DNA of 64,000 bases, from contig WGNQ01000006.1 of the NCBI GenBank assembly GCA_016124455.1, positions 1 through 64,000 on the forward strand, read 5' to 3'. Positions 29,644-38,444 of this stretch are shown here, in pieces. This DNA is from Sideroxydans sp. (lineage in GTDB: Bacteria > Pseudomonadota > Gammaproteobacteria > Burkholderiales > Gallionellaceae). The notes under the pieces were generated by a model. That model searched no databases, had not been told where the DNA came from, and saw only the letters and a program-made list of their open reading frames with translations. The position numbers and the translations under genes were made by a program. Every line of letters begins with the position of its first letter. The first letter of the stretch is position 1.

Positions 29644-30818
29644 AATTCCTGCTGTGGCTGCTGGGCCTGTTCGCGGCGGCAGTGGCGCTGACGCTGGCCG
29701 CACACAACAACGGCTACATGCTGCTGGTGTACCCGCCGTACCGCATCGAAATGTCGCTTACCCTGTTCGTCCTGTCGTTGCTGGCTTTTTTCCTGCTTGG
29801 CTACATGCTGTTGCGCATCGTGCTGTCCGCCATGAATCTGCCGGAATTCGTGCGTCGCTTCCGTGCCGAACGCCTGCAGAAGAAAGGCCGCTCGGCAATG
29901 ATGGAAGCGCTCGCCGCTTTCTTCGAGGGACGTTATGCGGCAGCGGAGAAAGCCGCAGTGCGCGCGATGGACCTGGGTGAAAGGTCGGGCATCAATCCGA
30001 TCATCGCCGCGCGTGCCGCACATGAATTGCGCGAATTCGACAAGCGCGATACCTACCTCGCGGCGGCGGAAGGAAAATCGGTGGGCGAAGCCACCATGCG
30101 CCTGATGGCGCAAAGCAAGTTCATGCTTGACCAGCAGCAGCCGCAATCCGCGCTGAATGCGCTGAAGCAGTTGCGCGATAGCGGCGTCAAAGGCCACATC
30201 GGCGCGTTGCAGATGGAACTCAAGGCGCAGCAGCTGGCGCAGAACTGGGATGGCGTGCTGGAGGTGCTGGTGCAACTGGAAAAGCGCGCCGTACTGGATG
30301 CCGCAGTCATCGAACAGATGCGCCAGCAGGCATATGTCGGCAAACTGCGGCGCGCCCATGGTGCGTCGGAGCTGCAGGGGATATGGAAATCCATTCCGGG
30401 CAACTTCAGGCGCGGTGCCAAGGTTGCGGCGGCGGCGGCCAGCATATTTATCCAGCTCAAGGACTGCGCCATGGCGCAGCGCATATTGTCCGACAGTCTC
30501 GATGAGCAGTGGGACAGCAGCCTGCTCGAACTTTACGGCGAGTGTACCGGGGGCGAGGTGGTCACGCGGATCGAGCGCGCGGAAGGCTGGTTGCGGCAGC
30601 ACCCGGACGATGCTTCACTGTTGCTGGCGCTGGGCAGGCTGTGCCTGCATCAGGGGTTGTGGGGCAAGGCGCAGAATTATCTGGAGGCCAGCATCAGTGT
30701 TGCGCCGTCACGTGCCGCGTATACCGCGCTGGCTCAGCTGCTGGAAAAACTGCACAAGCCGGATGAGGCATTCCGCTATTACCAGAAGTCGCTCGAGCTG
30801 GCGAAAAGCGCCGGCTGA
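29640..30818 (+). CDS. hemY: HemY-like TPR membrane protein
   Basis: 392 aa. Two N-terminal membrane helices (residues ~1-20 and 40-62) are followed by TPR-like repeats including FFEGRYAAAEKAAVRAM and ALGRLCLHQGLWGKAQNYLE. This is the gammaproteobacterial/betaproteobacterial HemY of heme operons, unrelated to protoporphyrinogen oxidase HemY of Bacillus. Last gene of hemC-D-X-Y, with no clear terminator before the convergent reductase gene. Confidence 0.92.
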   Translation: MKFLLWLLGLFAAAVALTLAAHNNGYMLLVYPPYRIEMSLTLFVLSLLAFFLLGYMLLRIVLSAMNLPEFVRRFRAERLQKKGRSAMMEALAAFFEGRYAAAEKAAVRAMDLGERSGINPIIAARAAHELREFDKRDTYLAAAEGKSVGEATMRLMAQSKFMLDQQQPQSALNALKQLRDSGVKGHIGALQMELKAQQLAQNWDGVLEVLVQLEKRAVLDAAVIEQMRQQAYVGKLRRAHGASELQGIWKSIPGNFRRGAKVAAAAASIFIQLKDCAMAQRILSDSLDEQWDSSLLELYGECTGGEVVTRIERAEGWLRQHPDDASLLLALGRLCLHQGLWGKAQNYLEASISVAPSRAAYTALAQLLEKLHKPDEAFRYYQKSLELAKSAG

Positions 30819-30849
30819 CTGACGCTGTGCGGCCTGCCGGCGTCAGATA

Positions 30850-31851
30850 CTATGCCTTGGGGACGAAGGTAAAGGCGTCGGAGAAGAAGTCCTCGCTGGG
30901 CAGGCCGCGCGTCGTGGTGAACTCGCGGTGTGCGGATTCGACCACCACCGGCGCGCCGCAGGCGTAGACCTGGTAGCCGGAGAGGTCGGCGAAATCCTCG
31001 AGCACCGCCTGATGCACGAAGCCGCCCCGCCCTGGCCACGGCTCATCGGAAACGACCGGGGTGAACTTGATGCCGCGTGCCTCCCATTCCCTGACCGTGT
31101 CCAGCATATAGAGATCGGCCTGCCGGCGTACGCCCCAATAGAAAAACATGGGGCGCTGCACACCGATCTGCAGTGCGTGCTCGATAATCGCCTTGACCGG
31201 CGCGAAGCCGGTACCGCTGGCGACGAACACGATGGATTTGTCGGAATCCTCGCGCAGGAAGAAGCTGCCGAGCGGCCCCTTGATGCGCAGGATGTCGCGC
31301 TCTTTCATTTCGTTGAATACATGCTGGGTAAATGCACCGCCGGGAATGTTGCGCACATGCAGTTGCAGGTATTCATCATCGTGCGGGGCGTTGGCCAGCG
31401 AAAAACTGCGCGGCTTGTCGTCCTTCTGCAGGATGTCGATGTACTGGCCGGCGAGGAACTGCATGCGTTCGTTGGCGGGCAGTTTGAGCGAGAGCACCAT
31501 CACGTCATCCGCCACCCTCTCCATTTTCTGTACGCGGCACGGCAGCGTCTTCACCGGAATATCCTTGAGGCTGCTCACCTCGTTGCATTCGATCACCAGG
31601 TCGGATTTCGGCCTGGCGCGGCAGAACAGTGCCATACCTGCGGCTTTTTCTTCCTCGCTCAGTGCGAACGGCTGGTATTCGCCGTAATCCACCTCGCCCT
31701 GCAGGATCTTGCCCTTGCATGCGCCACACACGCCATCGCGGCAGCTGTAAGGCAGGTTATAGCCATGCTTCAGCCCGGCCTCAAGGATGGTTTCATCTCC
31801 TTCGGTCGGGTAGCAGTGATTACTCGGTTTGATAGTGGTGCTGAATCCCAT
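30850..31851 (-). CDS. NAD(P)H-flavin/ferredoxin reductase, [2Fe-2S] plus FNR domains (AscD-like)
   Basis: 333 aa. The N-terminal plant-type ferredoxin domain has Cys ligands in LPYSCRDGVCGACKGK and a fourth in ALFCRARP (about residue 77). The FNR domain follows with FAD-binding RSFSLANAP and NAD-binding VFVASGTGFAPVKAIIEHAL. This layout is usually annotated CDP-6-deoxy-3,4-glucoseen reductase, but in such betaproteobacteria no deoxysugar genes accompany it and none are here. Physiological partner unknown; an electron supplier to an oxygenase or an iron enzyme is possible. Confidence 0.87.
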   Translation of the reverse strand: MGFSTTIKPSNHCYPTEGDETILEAGLKHGYNLPYSCRDGVCGACKGKILQGEVDYGEYQPFALSEEEKAAGMALFCRARPKSDLVIECNEVSSLKDIPVKTLPCRVQKMERVADDVMVLSLKLPANERMQFLAGQYIDILQKDDKPRSFSLANAPHDDEYLQLHVRNIPGGAFTQHVFNEMKERDILRIKGPLGSFFLREDSDKSIVFVASGTGFAPVKAIIEHALQIGVQRPMFFYWGVRRQADLYMLDTVREWEARGIKFTPVVSDEPWPGRGGFVHQAVLEDFADLSGYQVYACGAPVVVESAHREFTTTRGLPSEDFFSDAFTFVPKA

Positions 31852-31902
31852 GATGATTCTGGTGCTTACGCGAAAGGCGCGATTCTAACGCATAATCGGC
31901 AT

Positions 31903-32787
31903 ATGGAAAAAGTTCTGATCATCGGGTGCGGCGACATTGCGCTGCGAGTCGCCGGGATGCTGCGCGCGCGCTATCGCCTGTTCGGGCTGCTGCGACATGC
32001 TGAACGCAGCGCGGAATTGCGCGCCGCCGGGATCATTCCGCTGCATGGTGATCTGGATGATCGGCATAGCCTGTATCGGCTGGCCGGGCTGGCCGATACC
32101 GTGCTGCATTTCGCGCCGCCACCTAATATGGGGCAAGGTGATCCGCGTACACGTCATTTGCTCGCTGCCTTGTCGCGCGGAAAACTGCCCGGGCATCTAC
32201 TCTATATCAGTACCAGCGGCGTGTATGGCGATTGCGGTGGAGCTGCGGTATGCGAAACGCATCCGCTCAATCCGCAGTCGGCACGCGCACAACGCCGGGT
32301 GGATGCGGAGCGGCAGATTCGCAACTGGGCCCGGCGCAACCGCGTGCATGCCGGGATACTGCGCGTTCCCGGCATCTATGCGGATAATCGCCTGCCGCTG
32401 GAGCGGTTGCGTGCGGGTACGCCGGCGATCGAGGCGACGGCAGACAGCTACACCAATCATATTCATGCAGAGGATCTGGCGCGTATCGTGATTGCGGCGA
32501 CGGGCTATGCGAAACCGAATCGTGTGTATCATGCCAGTGATGACAGCGATCTGAAAATGGGCGACTACTTTGACTTGGTGGCGGATACTCACGCCTTGCC
32601 GCACCCGCCGCGCCTGCCGCGCGAGGTGGTCGAGCGTGCGGTATCGCCGACACTGTGGTCGTTCATGAATGAATCGCGGCGCTTGGGCAACACCAGGATG
32701 AAGCGGGAGCTGAAAGTGATGTTACGTTATCCAACCGTGGCGGATATGCTGCAGGACATGCAGGCAAAGCGGCACTTTCAACTTTGA
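31903..32787 (+). CDS. NAD-dependent epimerase/dehydratase family protein
   Basis: 294 aa, an extended short-chain dehydrogenase fold. The Rossmann segment is KVLIIGCGDIALRVAGML (GxGxxA type). STSGVYGD provides the catalytic Ser and Tyr region, followed by THPLNPQSARAQRRVDAE where the usual YxxxK is replaced by RRVDAE, so classical epimerase chemistry is doubtful. HIHAEDLARIV is typical of the family. The start is ATG 31903; the open frame upstream belongs to the antisense of the reductase gene. The substrate is not known. Confidence 0.82.
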   Translation: MEKVLIIGCGDIALRVAGMLRARYRLFGLLRHAERSAELRAAGIIPLHGDLDDRHSLYRLAGLADTVLHFAPPPNMGQGDPRTRHLLAALSRGKLPGHLLYISTSGVYGDCGGAAVCETHPLNPQSARAQRRVDAERQIRNWARRNRVHAGILRVPGIYADNRLPLERLRAGTPAIEATADSYTNHIHAEDLARIVIAATGYAKPNRVYHASDDSDLKMGDYFDLVADTHALPHPPRLPREVVERAVSPTLWSFMNESRRLGNTRMKRELKVMLRYPTVADMLQDMQAKRHFQL

Positions 32788-32812
32788 CACGACAAAATTA
32801 TCAGACCAGAAT
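32784..32812 (+). promoter_or_regulatory. Sigma-70 promoter of oxyR
   Basis: Perfect TTGACA (32784-32789), 17-bp spacer, CAGAAT (32807-32812, four of six). It overlaps the stop codon of the preceding gene and gives a leader of about 40 nt to oxyR. Confidence 0.55.
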
Positions 32813-32858
32813 TAAAACAGTTTTTGTTCTTAATCTTTAAACAGGGAAGCCGGCAAAG

Positions 32859-33767
32859 ATGAAACTTTCGGCTTTACATTATCTGGTTGCCTTTGCCGAT
32901 GAGCTGTCGTTCAGCCGGGCGGCGGAACGCTGCTTTGTGAGCCAGCCGACGCTCAGTGTCGCCTTGCAGAACCTGGAAGCGGAACTGGGTGTGGCGCTGA
33001 TCGAGCGCAACAAGGGCAATGTGGCGCTGACCGATGTCGGGCACAAGGTGGTGGCCCAGGCGCGCCGCGCCCTGGATGAGGCGGCACGGGTAAAGCTGGT
33101 GGCCCAGCTGGGGCAGGATCCGCTGCATGGAGAGTTCCGCCTCGGGGTGATTCATTCCATCGCGCCTTATCTGCTGCCCGGGCTGGTTGCGGCACTGCGG
33201 CAATTGACACCGCAAATGACGCTCTATATCGAGGAGAGCATGACGGCGCTGCTGGCTGATTACCTGAAATACCGCACGATCGATGCTGCCATCGTCGCGC
33301 TGCCCTTCGATGTGCCCGGTATCGAGGTGCGCCCCCTGTACGACGAGACTTTCCAGGTTGTGGTGCCGAAAGGCCATCCGTGGGAGAAGCGCAAGCACAT
33401 CGCGACAGACGAGGTGCATGGGGACAACATGCTGGTACTGAAGGCGGGCAACTGTTTCCGCGAACAGGTGCTCGATGCCTGTCCGGACATCAGCCATGCG
33501 GAGGGATCGTTTCACCAGGGACATTCCATCGAAACCATACGCAGTATGGTGGCATCGGGTTATGGTATTTCCGTCTTGCCGACGGGTGCACTTTCCGGTC
33601 CTTACCAGTCCGATATGGTCAAGACGATTCCATTCAAGTTCCCCGAGCCGTCGCGGCGTGTTGCCCTGGCGTGGCGCCAGGGTTTCACCCGCCCGCAGGC
33701 GATAGATGCCATCGTCCGGGCGGTCGCCATGCTGGACAACCCCAGCTACCACATGCTGGTTTCCTGA
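32859..33767 (+). CDS. oxyR: Peroxide-sensing LysR regulator OxyR
   Basis: 302 aa. The N-terminal helix-turn-helix is SFSRAAERCFVSQPTLSVAL. The two redox Cys are at residues 199 and 208 by direct count (GNCFREQVLDACPD), identical in number to E. coli OxyR, so disulfide sensing of H2O2 should be intact. An OxyR-like DNA site lies 35 nt after the stop, ahead of the rubrerythrin gene. Confidence 0.95.
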   Translation: MKLSALHYLVAFADELSFSRAAERCFVSQPTLSVALQNLEAELGVALIERNKGNVALTDVGHKVVAQARRALDEAARVKLVAQLGQDPLHGEFRLGVIHSIAPYLLPGLVAALRQLTPQMTLYIEESMTALLADYLKYRTIDAAIVALPFDVPGIEVRPLYDETFQVVVPKGHPWEKRKHIATDEVHGDNMLVLKAGNCFREQVLDACPDISHAEGSFHQGHSIETIRSMVASGYGISVLPTGALSGPYQSDMVKTIPFKFPEPSRRVALAWRQGFTRPQAIDAIVRAVAMLDNPSYHMLVS

Positions 33768-33801
33768 GCGGCGGCAGCTGTTGCGCTGGTGCAGCCGGTC
33801 G

Positions 33802-33838
33802 ATAGTAATTAACTATCGGCAGGGTAGGTAAATTTAAT
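33802..33838 (+). promoter_or_regulatory. Candidate OxyR binding site upstream of rubrerythrin operon
   Basis: Four tetranucleotides with the OxyR spacing: ATAG (33802), N7, CTAT (33813), N7, GTAG (33824), N7, TAAT (33835). The first half is a perfect ATAG-N7-CTAT; the second is weaker. A TATGAT (33862-33867) downstream could be the -10, which would put the site directly against the -35 region, the position of OxyR-activated promoters. Confidence 0.6.
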
Positions 33839-33923
33839 TTCCATTTGTAACGTATGGCTCCTATGATGCATTCGTCAAGGCCAGCGAGTCTTGTCGCCAT
33901 ACCACTACGAAAGGAGTCTAACC

Positions 33924-34340
33924 ATGCAACTCAAAGGATCCAAGACAGAGCAACACCTGAAGGATGCGTTTTCCGGCGAATCCCAGGCCAATCGCCGTTA
34001 TCTGTATTTCGCAAACAAGGCTGATGTTGAAGGCCAGCCGGATGTCGCAGCGCTGTTCCGTTCCACCGCAGAGGGTGAGACCGGCCACGCCCATGGCCAC
34101 CTCGAATATCTCGAGAAATGTGGTGACCCGGCCACCGGCCTGCCATTCGGTTCCACAGTGGACAACCTGAAGTCGGCCGTAGCCGGTGAAACCCATGAGT
34201 ACACCGACATGTATCCCGGCATGGCCAAGGATGCGCGCGCGGAGGGCTTCGACGAAATTGCCGACTGGTTCGAAACTCTGGCCAAGGCCGAGCGTTCACA
34301 TGCCAATCGTTACCAGAAGGCGCTGAGCGAATTCGGTTAA
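33924..34340 (+). CDS. Rubrerythrin without rubredoxin domain (erythrin)
   Basis: 138 aa ferritin-like diiron protein. Ligand-bearing helices are seen in [48 protein letters not shown] and [15 protein letters not shown]. The C-terminal CxxC rubredoxin module of classical rubrerythrin is absent, so an external electron donor is needed for peroxide reduction; the Fe-S protein encoded next is a candidate. AAGGAG lies 7 nt before ATG 33924. Downstream of the OxyR-like site. Confidence 0.93.
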   Translation: MQLKGSKTEQHLKDAFSGESQANRRYLYFANKADVEGQPDVAALFRSTAEGETGHAHGHLEYLEKCGDPATGLPFGSTVDNLKSAVAGETHEYTDMYPGMAKDARAEGFDEIADWFETLAKAERSHANRYQKALSEFG

Positions 34341-34350
34341 GCTGCATGCT

Positions 34351-34375
34351 GGCCGCCTCGTGCAGCGAGGCGGCC
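34351..34375 (+). other. Strong hairpin between rubrerythrin and Fe-S protein genes
   Basis: 10-bp stem GGCCGCCTCG / CGAGGCGGCC with loop TGCAG, followed by GGCCTTCTC rather than a T-run. It probably stabilises the rubrerythrin message or reduces transcription of the downstream genes, making rubrerythrin the most abundant product. Confidence 0.6.
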
Positions 34376-34412
34376 GGCCTTCTCATTCGGAAACGTTACA
34401 AGGGAGAAACAC

Positions 34413-35738
34413 ATGGCACGCGAAGGCAATCTCGATGCACCAACCCGTCATCCACTCGACTGGCAGAATGCCGATTTCTATAACGAGGAATCGCTCTACC
34501 AGGAAATGGAGCGCGTCTTCGATATTTGCCACGGTTGCCGCCGCTGCGTCAGCCTGTGCCAGTCCTTCCCTACCTTATTTGATCTTGTCGACAACTCGGA
34601 ATCGATGGAAGTCGACAGTGTCGCGAAAGAAGCTTACTGGCAGGTCGTCGACCATTGTTATTTGTGCGACCTGTGTTACATGACCAAGTGCCCGTATGTG
34701 CCGCCGCACGAATGGAACCTGGATTTTCCGCATCTCATGCTGCGCGCCAAGGCCGTGAAATTCCAGAAAGGCGACATCCTGCTGCGTGACCGGGTGCTGA
34801 CCAGCACCGATGCCGTCGGCCGTTTTGCCGGCATTCCCATCGTTGCGCAGACGGTCAACGCCGTGAACAAGATCGGCCCGGCGCGCAAGGCGCTGGAAGC
34901 GGTGGCCGGCATACATGCGGGTGCCTGGCTGCCGGAATTTTCCAGCCGCCCGCTGCGCAGCCGCCTGCAGGTGCTGCCGGATGCAACGCCGGGCGAGCCG
35001 GCCGGCCGCACGCGCGGCAAGGTGGCGCTGTTTGCCACCTGCTACATGAATCGCAATGAGCCGGGCCCGGGAGAAGACCTGGTTGCCGTGCTCGAGCACA
35101 ACGGCATTCCCGTTACCCTGGCCGAAAAGGAACAATGCTGCGGCATGCCCAAACTCGAACTCGGCGACCTGCAGGCGGTGAGGGCGGCCAAGGAGGCCAA
35201 CATTCCGGTGCTGGCCAGGCTGGTCGATGCGGGCTGGGACCTGATGGCGCTGATCCCGTCCTGCGTACTGATGTTCAAGCAGGAGCTGCCGCTGATGTTC
35301 CCGGACGATCCCGATGTGCAGAAAGTGAAGAATGCTTTCTATGACCCGTTCGAGTACCTGATGCTGCGCCACGGGGAAGGCAAGCTGAAGACCGATTTCA
35401 CACAGCCGTTGGGGAAAGTGGCTTACCACGCGGCCTGTCACCAGCGCGTGCAGAACATCGGCCAGAAAACGCGGGAAGCGCTGGCCCTGATACCGGATAC
35501 CGAAGTGGATATCATCGAGCGCTGCTCGGGGCACGACGGCACCTATGCGGTCAAGAAAGAGTTTCACGAATTTGCCATGAAAATCGTCAAGCCGGTGGTC
35601 AGCCGCGTGCAGCAGGCCGAGGCCGACCACTACGGCAGCGATTGCGCCATGGCGGGTCACCACATCGGCCATGCCATGGACGACGGGCGCGCGCCGGAAC
35701 ATCCGGTGACGTTGTTGAAGAAAGCCTACGGACTTTGA
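34413..35738 (+). CDS. Fe-S protein with two [4Fe-4S] motifs and CCG domains (GlpC/HdrD-like)
   Basis: 441 aa. The N-terminal ferredoxin region has CHGCRRCVSLC (about residue 39) and CYLCDLCYMTKCP (about residue 84). The first cysteine-rich CCG domain has EKEQCCGMPKLE (about residue 245). The second is degenerate, ERCSGHDGTYAVKKE (about residue 370). No signal peptide. Such proteins shuttle electrons among quinones, flavins and thiols. Always next to rubrerythrin and DUF3501 here, so electron delivery to the rubrerythrin is the simplest hypothesis. It starts 72 nt after the rubrerythrin gene with AAGGGAG upstream. Confidence 0.88.
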   Translation: MAREGNLDAPTRHPLDWQNADFYNEESLYQEMERVFDICHGCRRCVSLCQSFPTLFDLVDNSESMEVDSVAKEAYWQVVDHCYLCDLCYMTKCPYVPPHEWNLDFPHLMLRAKAVKFQKGDILLRDRVLTSTDAVGRFAGIPIVAQTVNAVNKIGPARKALEAVAGIHAGAWLPEFSSRPLRSRLQVLPDATPGEPAGRTRGKVALFATCYMNRNEPGPGEDLVAVLEHNGIPVTLAEKEQCCGMPKLELGDLQAVRAAKEANIPVLARLVDAGWDLMALIPSCVLMFKQELPLMFPDDPDVQKVKNAFYDPFEYLMLRHGEGKLKTDFTQPLGKVAYHAACHQRVQNIGQKTREALALIPDTEVDIIERCSGHDGTYAVKKEFHEFAMKIVKPVVSRVQQAEADHYGSDCAMAGHHIGHAMDDGRAPEHPVTLLKKAYGL

Positions 35739-35751
35739 AAGGAGACTAGCG

Positions 35752-36327
35752 ATGCTGAACCATACCGACCTTTACAGCCTTGAACACTATGCCCGCATCC
35801 GGCCGGAATACCGTGCCAGGGTCATCGAGCACAAGAAGCTGCGGCGCGTGCCGCTGGGCGATCATGCCGCGCTTTATTTCGAGGACGCCCTGACCATGCA
35901 GTACCAGGTACAGGAAATGCTGCGCCTGGAGCGCCTGTTCGAGGCCGAGGCCATCCAGGATGAGCTGGATGTCTACAATGCGCTGATTCCCGACGGCAGC
36001 AACTGGAAGGCCACGTTCATGGTGGAATATCCGGATGCCGAAGAGCGCCGGGCCGTCCTGGCGCGCCTGATCGGGATCGAGCGCGGGATCTGGGTTCGCG
36101 TTGCGGGTTTTGACAAGGTACATCCGATTGCCAACGAGGACCTGGATCGCGAGACCGAGGACAAGACCTCGGCGGTGCACTTCCTGCGCTTCGAGCTGAC
36201 GTCGGAAATGATCGCCGCGCTCAAGGCCGGCGCTGCGCTTTCTGCCGGGATCGAGCATCCTCAATACAATGTAGCCATAGAGGTTGCCGACGCAGTACGC
36301 TCGTCGCTGGTGGATGATCTGGCCTGA
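35752..36327 (+). CDS. DUF3501 family protein
   Basis: 191 aa, soluble, no signal peptide. Features are [19 protein letters not shown] at the N-terminus, [20 protein letters not shown] and [12 protein letters not shown]. The family has no established function but regularly follows a rubrerythrin and a CCG-type Fe-S protein. Spacing to the Fe-S gene is only 13 nt, with AAAGGAGA as ribosome-binding site, so these are co-transcribed. Confidence 0.88.
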   Translation: MLNHTDLYSLEHYARIRPEYRARVIEHKKLRRVPLGDHAALYFEDALTMQYQVQEMLRLERLFEAEAIQDELDVYNALIPDGSNWKATFMVEYPDAEERRAVLARLIGIERGIWVRVAGFDKVHPIANEDLDRETEDKTSAVHFLRFELTSEMIAALKAGAALSAGIEHPQYNVAIEVADAVRSSLVDDLA

Positions 36328-36358
36328 ATTTCTTGTCACCGAACCAAGGAGAATCATC

Positions 36359-36823
36359 ATGGATATAGGTATAAACAAGAAGGATCGTGAAAAAATCACG
36401 CAGGGGCTGTCACGCCTGCTGGCCGACAGCTATACGCTTTACCTGATGACCCATAATTTCCACTGGAACGTGAAGGGCCCCATGTTCAATACGCTGCATC
36501 TGATGTTCATGCAGCAATATACCGAACAGTGGAATGCGCTGGATCTGATTGCCGAGCGCATCCGGGCGCTGGATTTCCCGGCACCCGGCACTTACAAGGA
36601 GTTTGTCAAACTGGCGTCGATCAAGGAGGTGGAAGGCGTGCCCAAGGCCGTCGACATGATTCGCCACCTGGTTTCCGCACAGGAGGCTACTGCACGTACG
36701 GCGCGTGAACTGTTCCCGCTGGTGGAAAAGGCCAATGACCAGCCGACTGCCGACCTGCTGACGCAGCGCCTTGAGGTCCACGAGAAAACGGCCTGGATGT
36801 TGCGCAGCCTGCTGGAAGACTAG
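36359..36823 (+). CDS. dps: Dps-family ferritin-like DNA-binding protein
   Basis: 154 aa. It oxidises Fe(II) with H2O2 and stores iron inside a dodecamer. The ferroxidase ligands are in [13 protein letters not shown] and the downstream [16 protein letters not shown]. The N-terminal tail is short, so DNA binding may be weak. The start is ATG 36359, with AAGGAG in front; the longer frame upstream overlaps DUF3501. Ends the putative peroxide-defence cluster. Confidence 0.95.
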   Translation: MDIGINKKDREKITQGLSRLLADSYTLYLMTHNFHWNVKGPMFNTLHLMFMQQYTEQWNALDLIAERIRALDFPAPGTYKEFVKLASIKEVEGVPKAVDMIRHLVSAQEATARTARELFPLVEKANDQPTADLLTQRLEVHEKTAWMLRSLLED

Positions 36824-36848
36824 ATGGCCAGCCTGGCCGATGTGGGGT

Positions 36849-37868
36849 TCAGAACTGGTTGCTGACTTTTACTAATTGCACCAGCCTGGACTTTGCCGCG
36901 CCGCTGGCAATGAGTGCGCCGGCATGCTGCACCCCTTCCGCCAGCGAGGCAGCGAGCCCTGCTACATAGATCGTCGCACCGGCATTGAGTTGCACGATAT
37001 CGCGCGCGGCGCCGGGACAGTTGTCGAGCACGCCGAGCAGCATGTCGCGTGAGGCTTCAACACTGGCCACGCTGATGTCCTGTAACGGGGCTGTGCCCAG
37101 GCCGAACTGCTGCGGGTGGATGGTGTATTCCAGCACTTCGTCATTTTTGAGTTCGGCCACCATGGTATTGCCGGTGATGGTGATCTCGTCCATGCCATCT
37201 TCGCCATGCACCACCAGCACGCGCTTGCTGCCGAGACGCTGCAGCACCCGTGCCTGGATGCCGACCAGGTCGGGATGAAATACCCCCATCAGTTGCTGTC
37301 TGGCGCCGGCCGGATTGGTCAGCGGGCCGAGGATGTTGAACAGTGTGCGTATGCCGAGTTCCTTGCGCACCGGTGCGGCGTGCTTCATCGCGCTGTGGTA
37401 GTTCGGCGCAAACATGAAACCGAAACCGACCTTCTCGACGCAGCGGATCGTTTGCTCCGGCGTGAGGTTGATGTTGATGCCCAGCGCTTCCAGCACATCG
37501 GCGCTGCCGGATTGCGAGGACACGGAACGTCCGCCATGCTTGGCGATTTTGGCCCCGCCGGCAGCCGCAACGAAGGCGGCGGCAGTGGAAATGTTGAAGG
37601 TATGTGCACCGTCGCCGCCGGTACCGCAGGTGTCGACCAGCGTGCCGTCGTCCACCATGTCCACCCTGGTGGACAGTTCGCGCATGACTTTGGCGGCGGC
37701 AGAGATTTCGCCGATGGTTTCCTTCTTCACGCGCAGTCCGGTGATGATCGCCGCGATCATCACCGGTGATACTTCGCCGCCCATGATCTGGCGCATCAGC
37801 GACACCATCTCATCGTGAAAGATTTCGCGGTGGTCGATGATGCGCTTGAGTGCTTCCTGCGGCTTCAT
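36849..37868 (-). CDS. trpD: Anthranilate phosphoribosyltransferase
   Basis: 339 aa. It transfers phosphoribosyl to anthranilate. Motifs are [17 protein letters not shown] (about residue 80), [18 protein letters not shown], and [14 protein letters not shown] 37868 gives [11 protein letters not shown]; upstream continuation lies inside trpG. It overlaps trpG by 4 nt in the trpE-trpG-trpD operon. Confidence 0.96.
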   Translation of the reverse strand: MKPQEALKRIIDHREIFHDEMVSLMRQIMGGEVSPVMIAAIITGLRVKKETIGEISAAAKVMRELSTRVDMVDDGTLVDTCGTGGDGAHTFNISTAAAFVAAAGGAKIAKHGGRSVSSQSGSADVLEALGININLTPEQTIRCVEKVGFGFMFAPNYHSAMKHAAPVRKELGIRTLFNILGPLTNPAGARQQLMGVFHPDLVGIQARVLQRLGSKRVLVVHGEDGMDEITITGNTMVAELKNDEVLEYTIHPQQFGLGTAPLQDISVASVEASRDMLLGVLDNCPGAARDIVQLNAGATIYVAGLAASLAEGVQHAGALIASGAAKSRLVQLVKVSNQF

Positions 37869-38434
37869 GGCTTGCCCTCCAGGAAATTCCGCAGCATCGC
37901 GTGGCCATGTTCGGTGAGGATGGATTCCGGGTGGAACTGCACGCCGTGCACGGCCAGCGTCTTGTGACGCACGCCCATGATCTCGCCGTCGTCGGTCCAG
38001 GCGGTGACTTCCAGGCACGCCGGCAGCGATTCGCGCTCGATCACCAGAGAATGGTAGCGCGTGGCCGTGAACGGGTTGGGCAGGCCGGTGAACACGCTGT
38101 TGCCGTGATGGTGGATCAGCGAGGTCTTGCCGTGCATCAGTTGCTTTGCGTGCACGATCCTGCCGCCGAAAGCCTGGCCGATGCTCTGGTGGCCGAGACA
38201 GACGCCGAGAATGGGGATCTTGCCGGCGAAGTGCTGGATTGCGGCAACCGAGATGCCGGCCTCGTTGGGCGTGCAGGGGCCGGGCGAGACGACGATGTGT
38301 TCGGGCTGCAGTGCCTCGATCTGCGCTACGCTGATTTCGTCGTTGCGATGCACGGCGACATCGGCGCCGAGCTCGGCGAAATACTGCACCAGGTTGTAGG
38401 TGAAGGAGTCGTAATTGTCGATCATCAATAACAT
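37865..38434 (-). CDS. trpG: Anthranilate synthase glutaminase component
   Basis: 189 aa class I amidotransferase. [19 protein letters not shown] at the start, nucleophile Cys in [16 protein letters not shown] (about residue 79), and the His-Glu pair in [15 protein letters not shown]. It supplies ammonia to TrpE and, in many bacteria, also to PabB. AGGAGAACGACC precedes the ATG. 10 nt after trpE. Confidence 0.96.
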   Translation of the reverse strand: MLLMIDNYDSFTYNLVQYFAELGADVAVHRNDEISVAQIEALQPEHIVVSPGPCTPNEAGISVAAIQHFAGKIPILGVCLGHQSIGQAFGGRIVHAKQLMHGKTSLIHHHGNSVFTGLPNPFTATRYHSLVIERESLPACLEVTAWTDDGEIMGVRHKTLAVHGVQFHPESILTEHGHAMLRNFLEGKP

Positions 38435-38444
38435 GGTCGTTCTC

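Noticed and set aside
30819-30846. CTGACGC / GCGTCAG hairpin as terminator between hemY and the reductase gene
   Set aside because: Loop of 14 bases and no T-run on either strand. Not a convincing terminator.
30928-31902. Upstream extension of the epimerase-like gene
   Set aside because: That part is antisense to the reductase, which has complete cofactor motifs. The Rossmann fold begins at ATG 31903.
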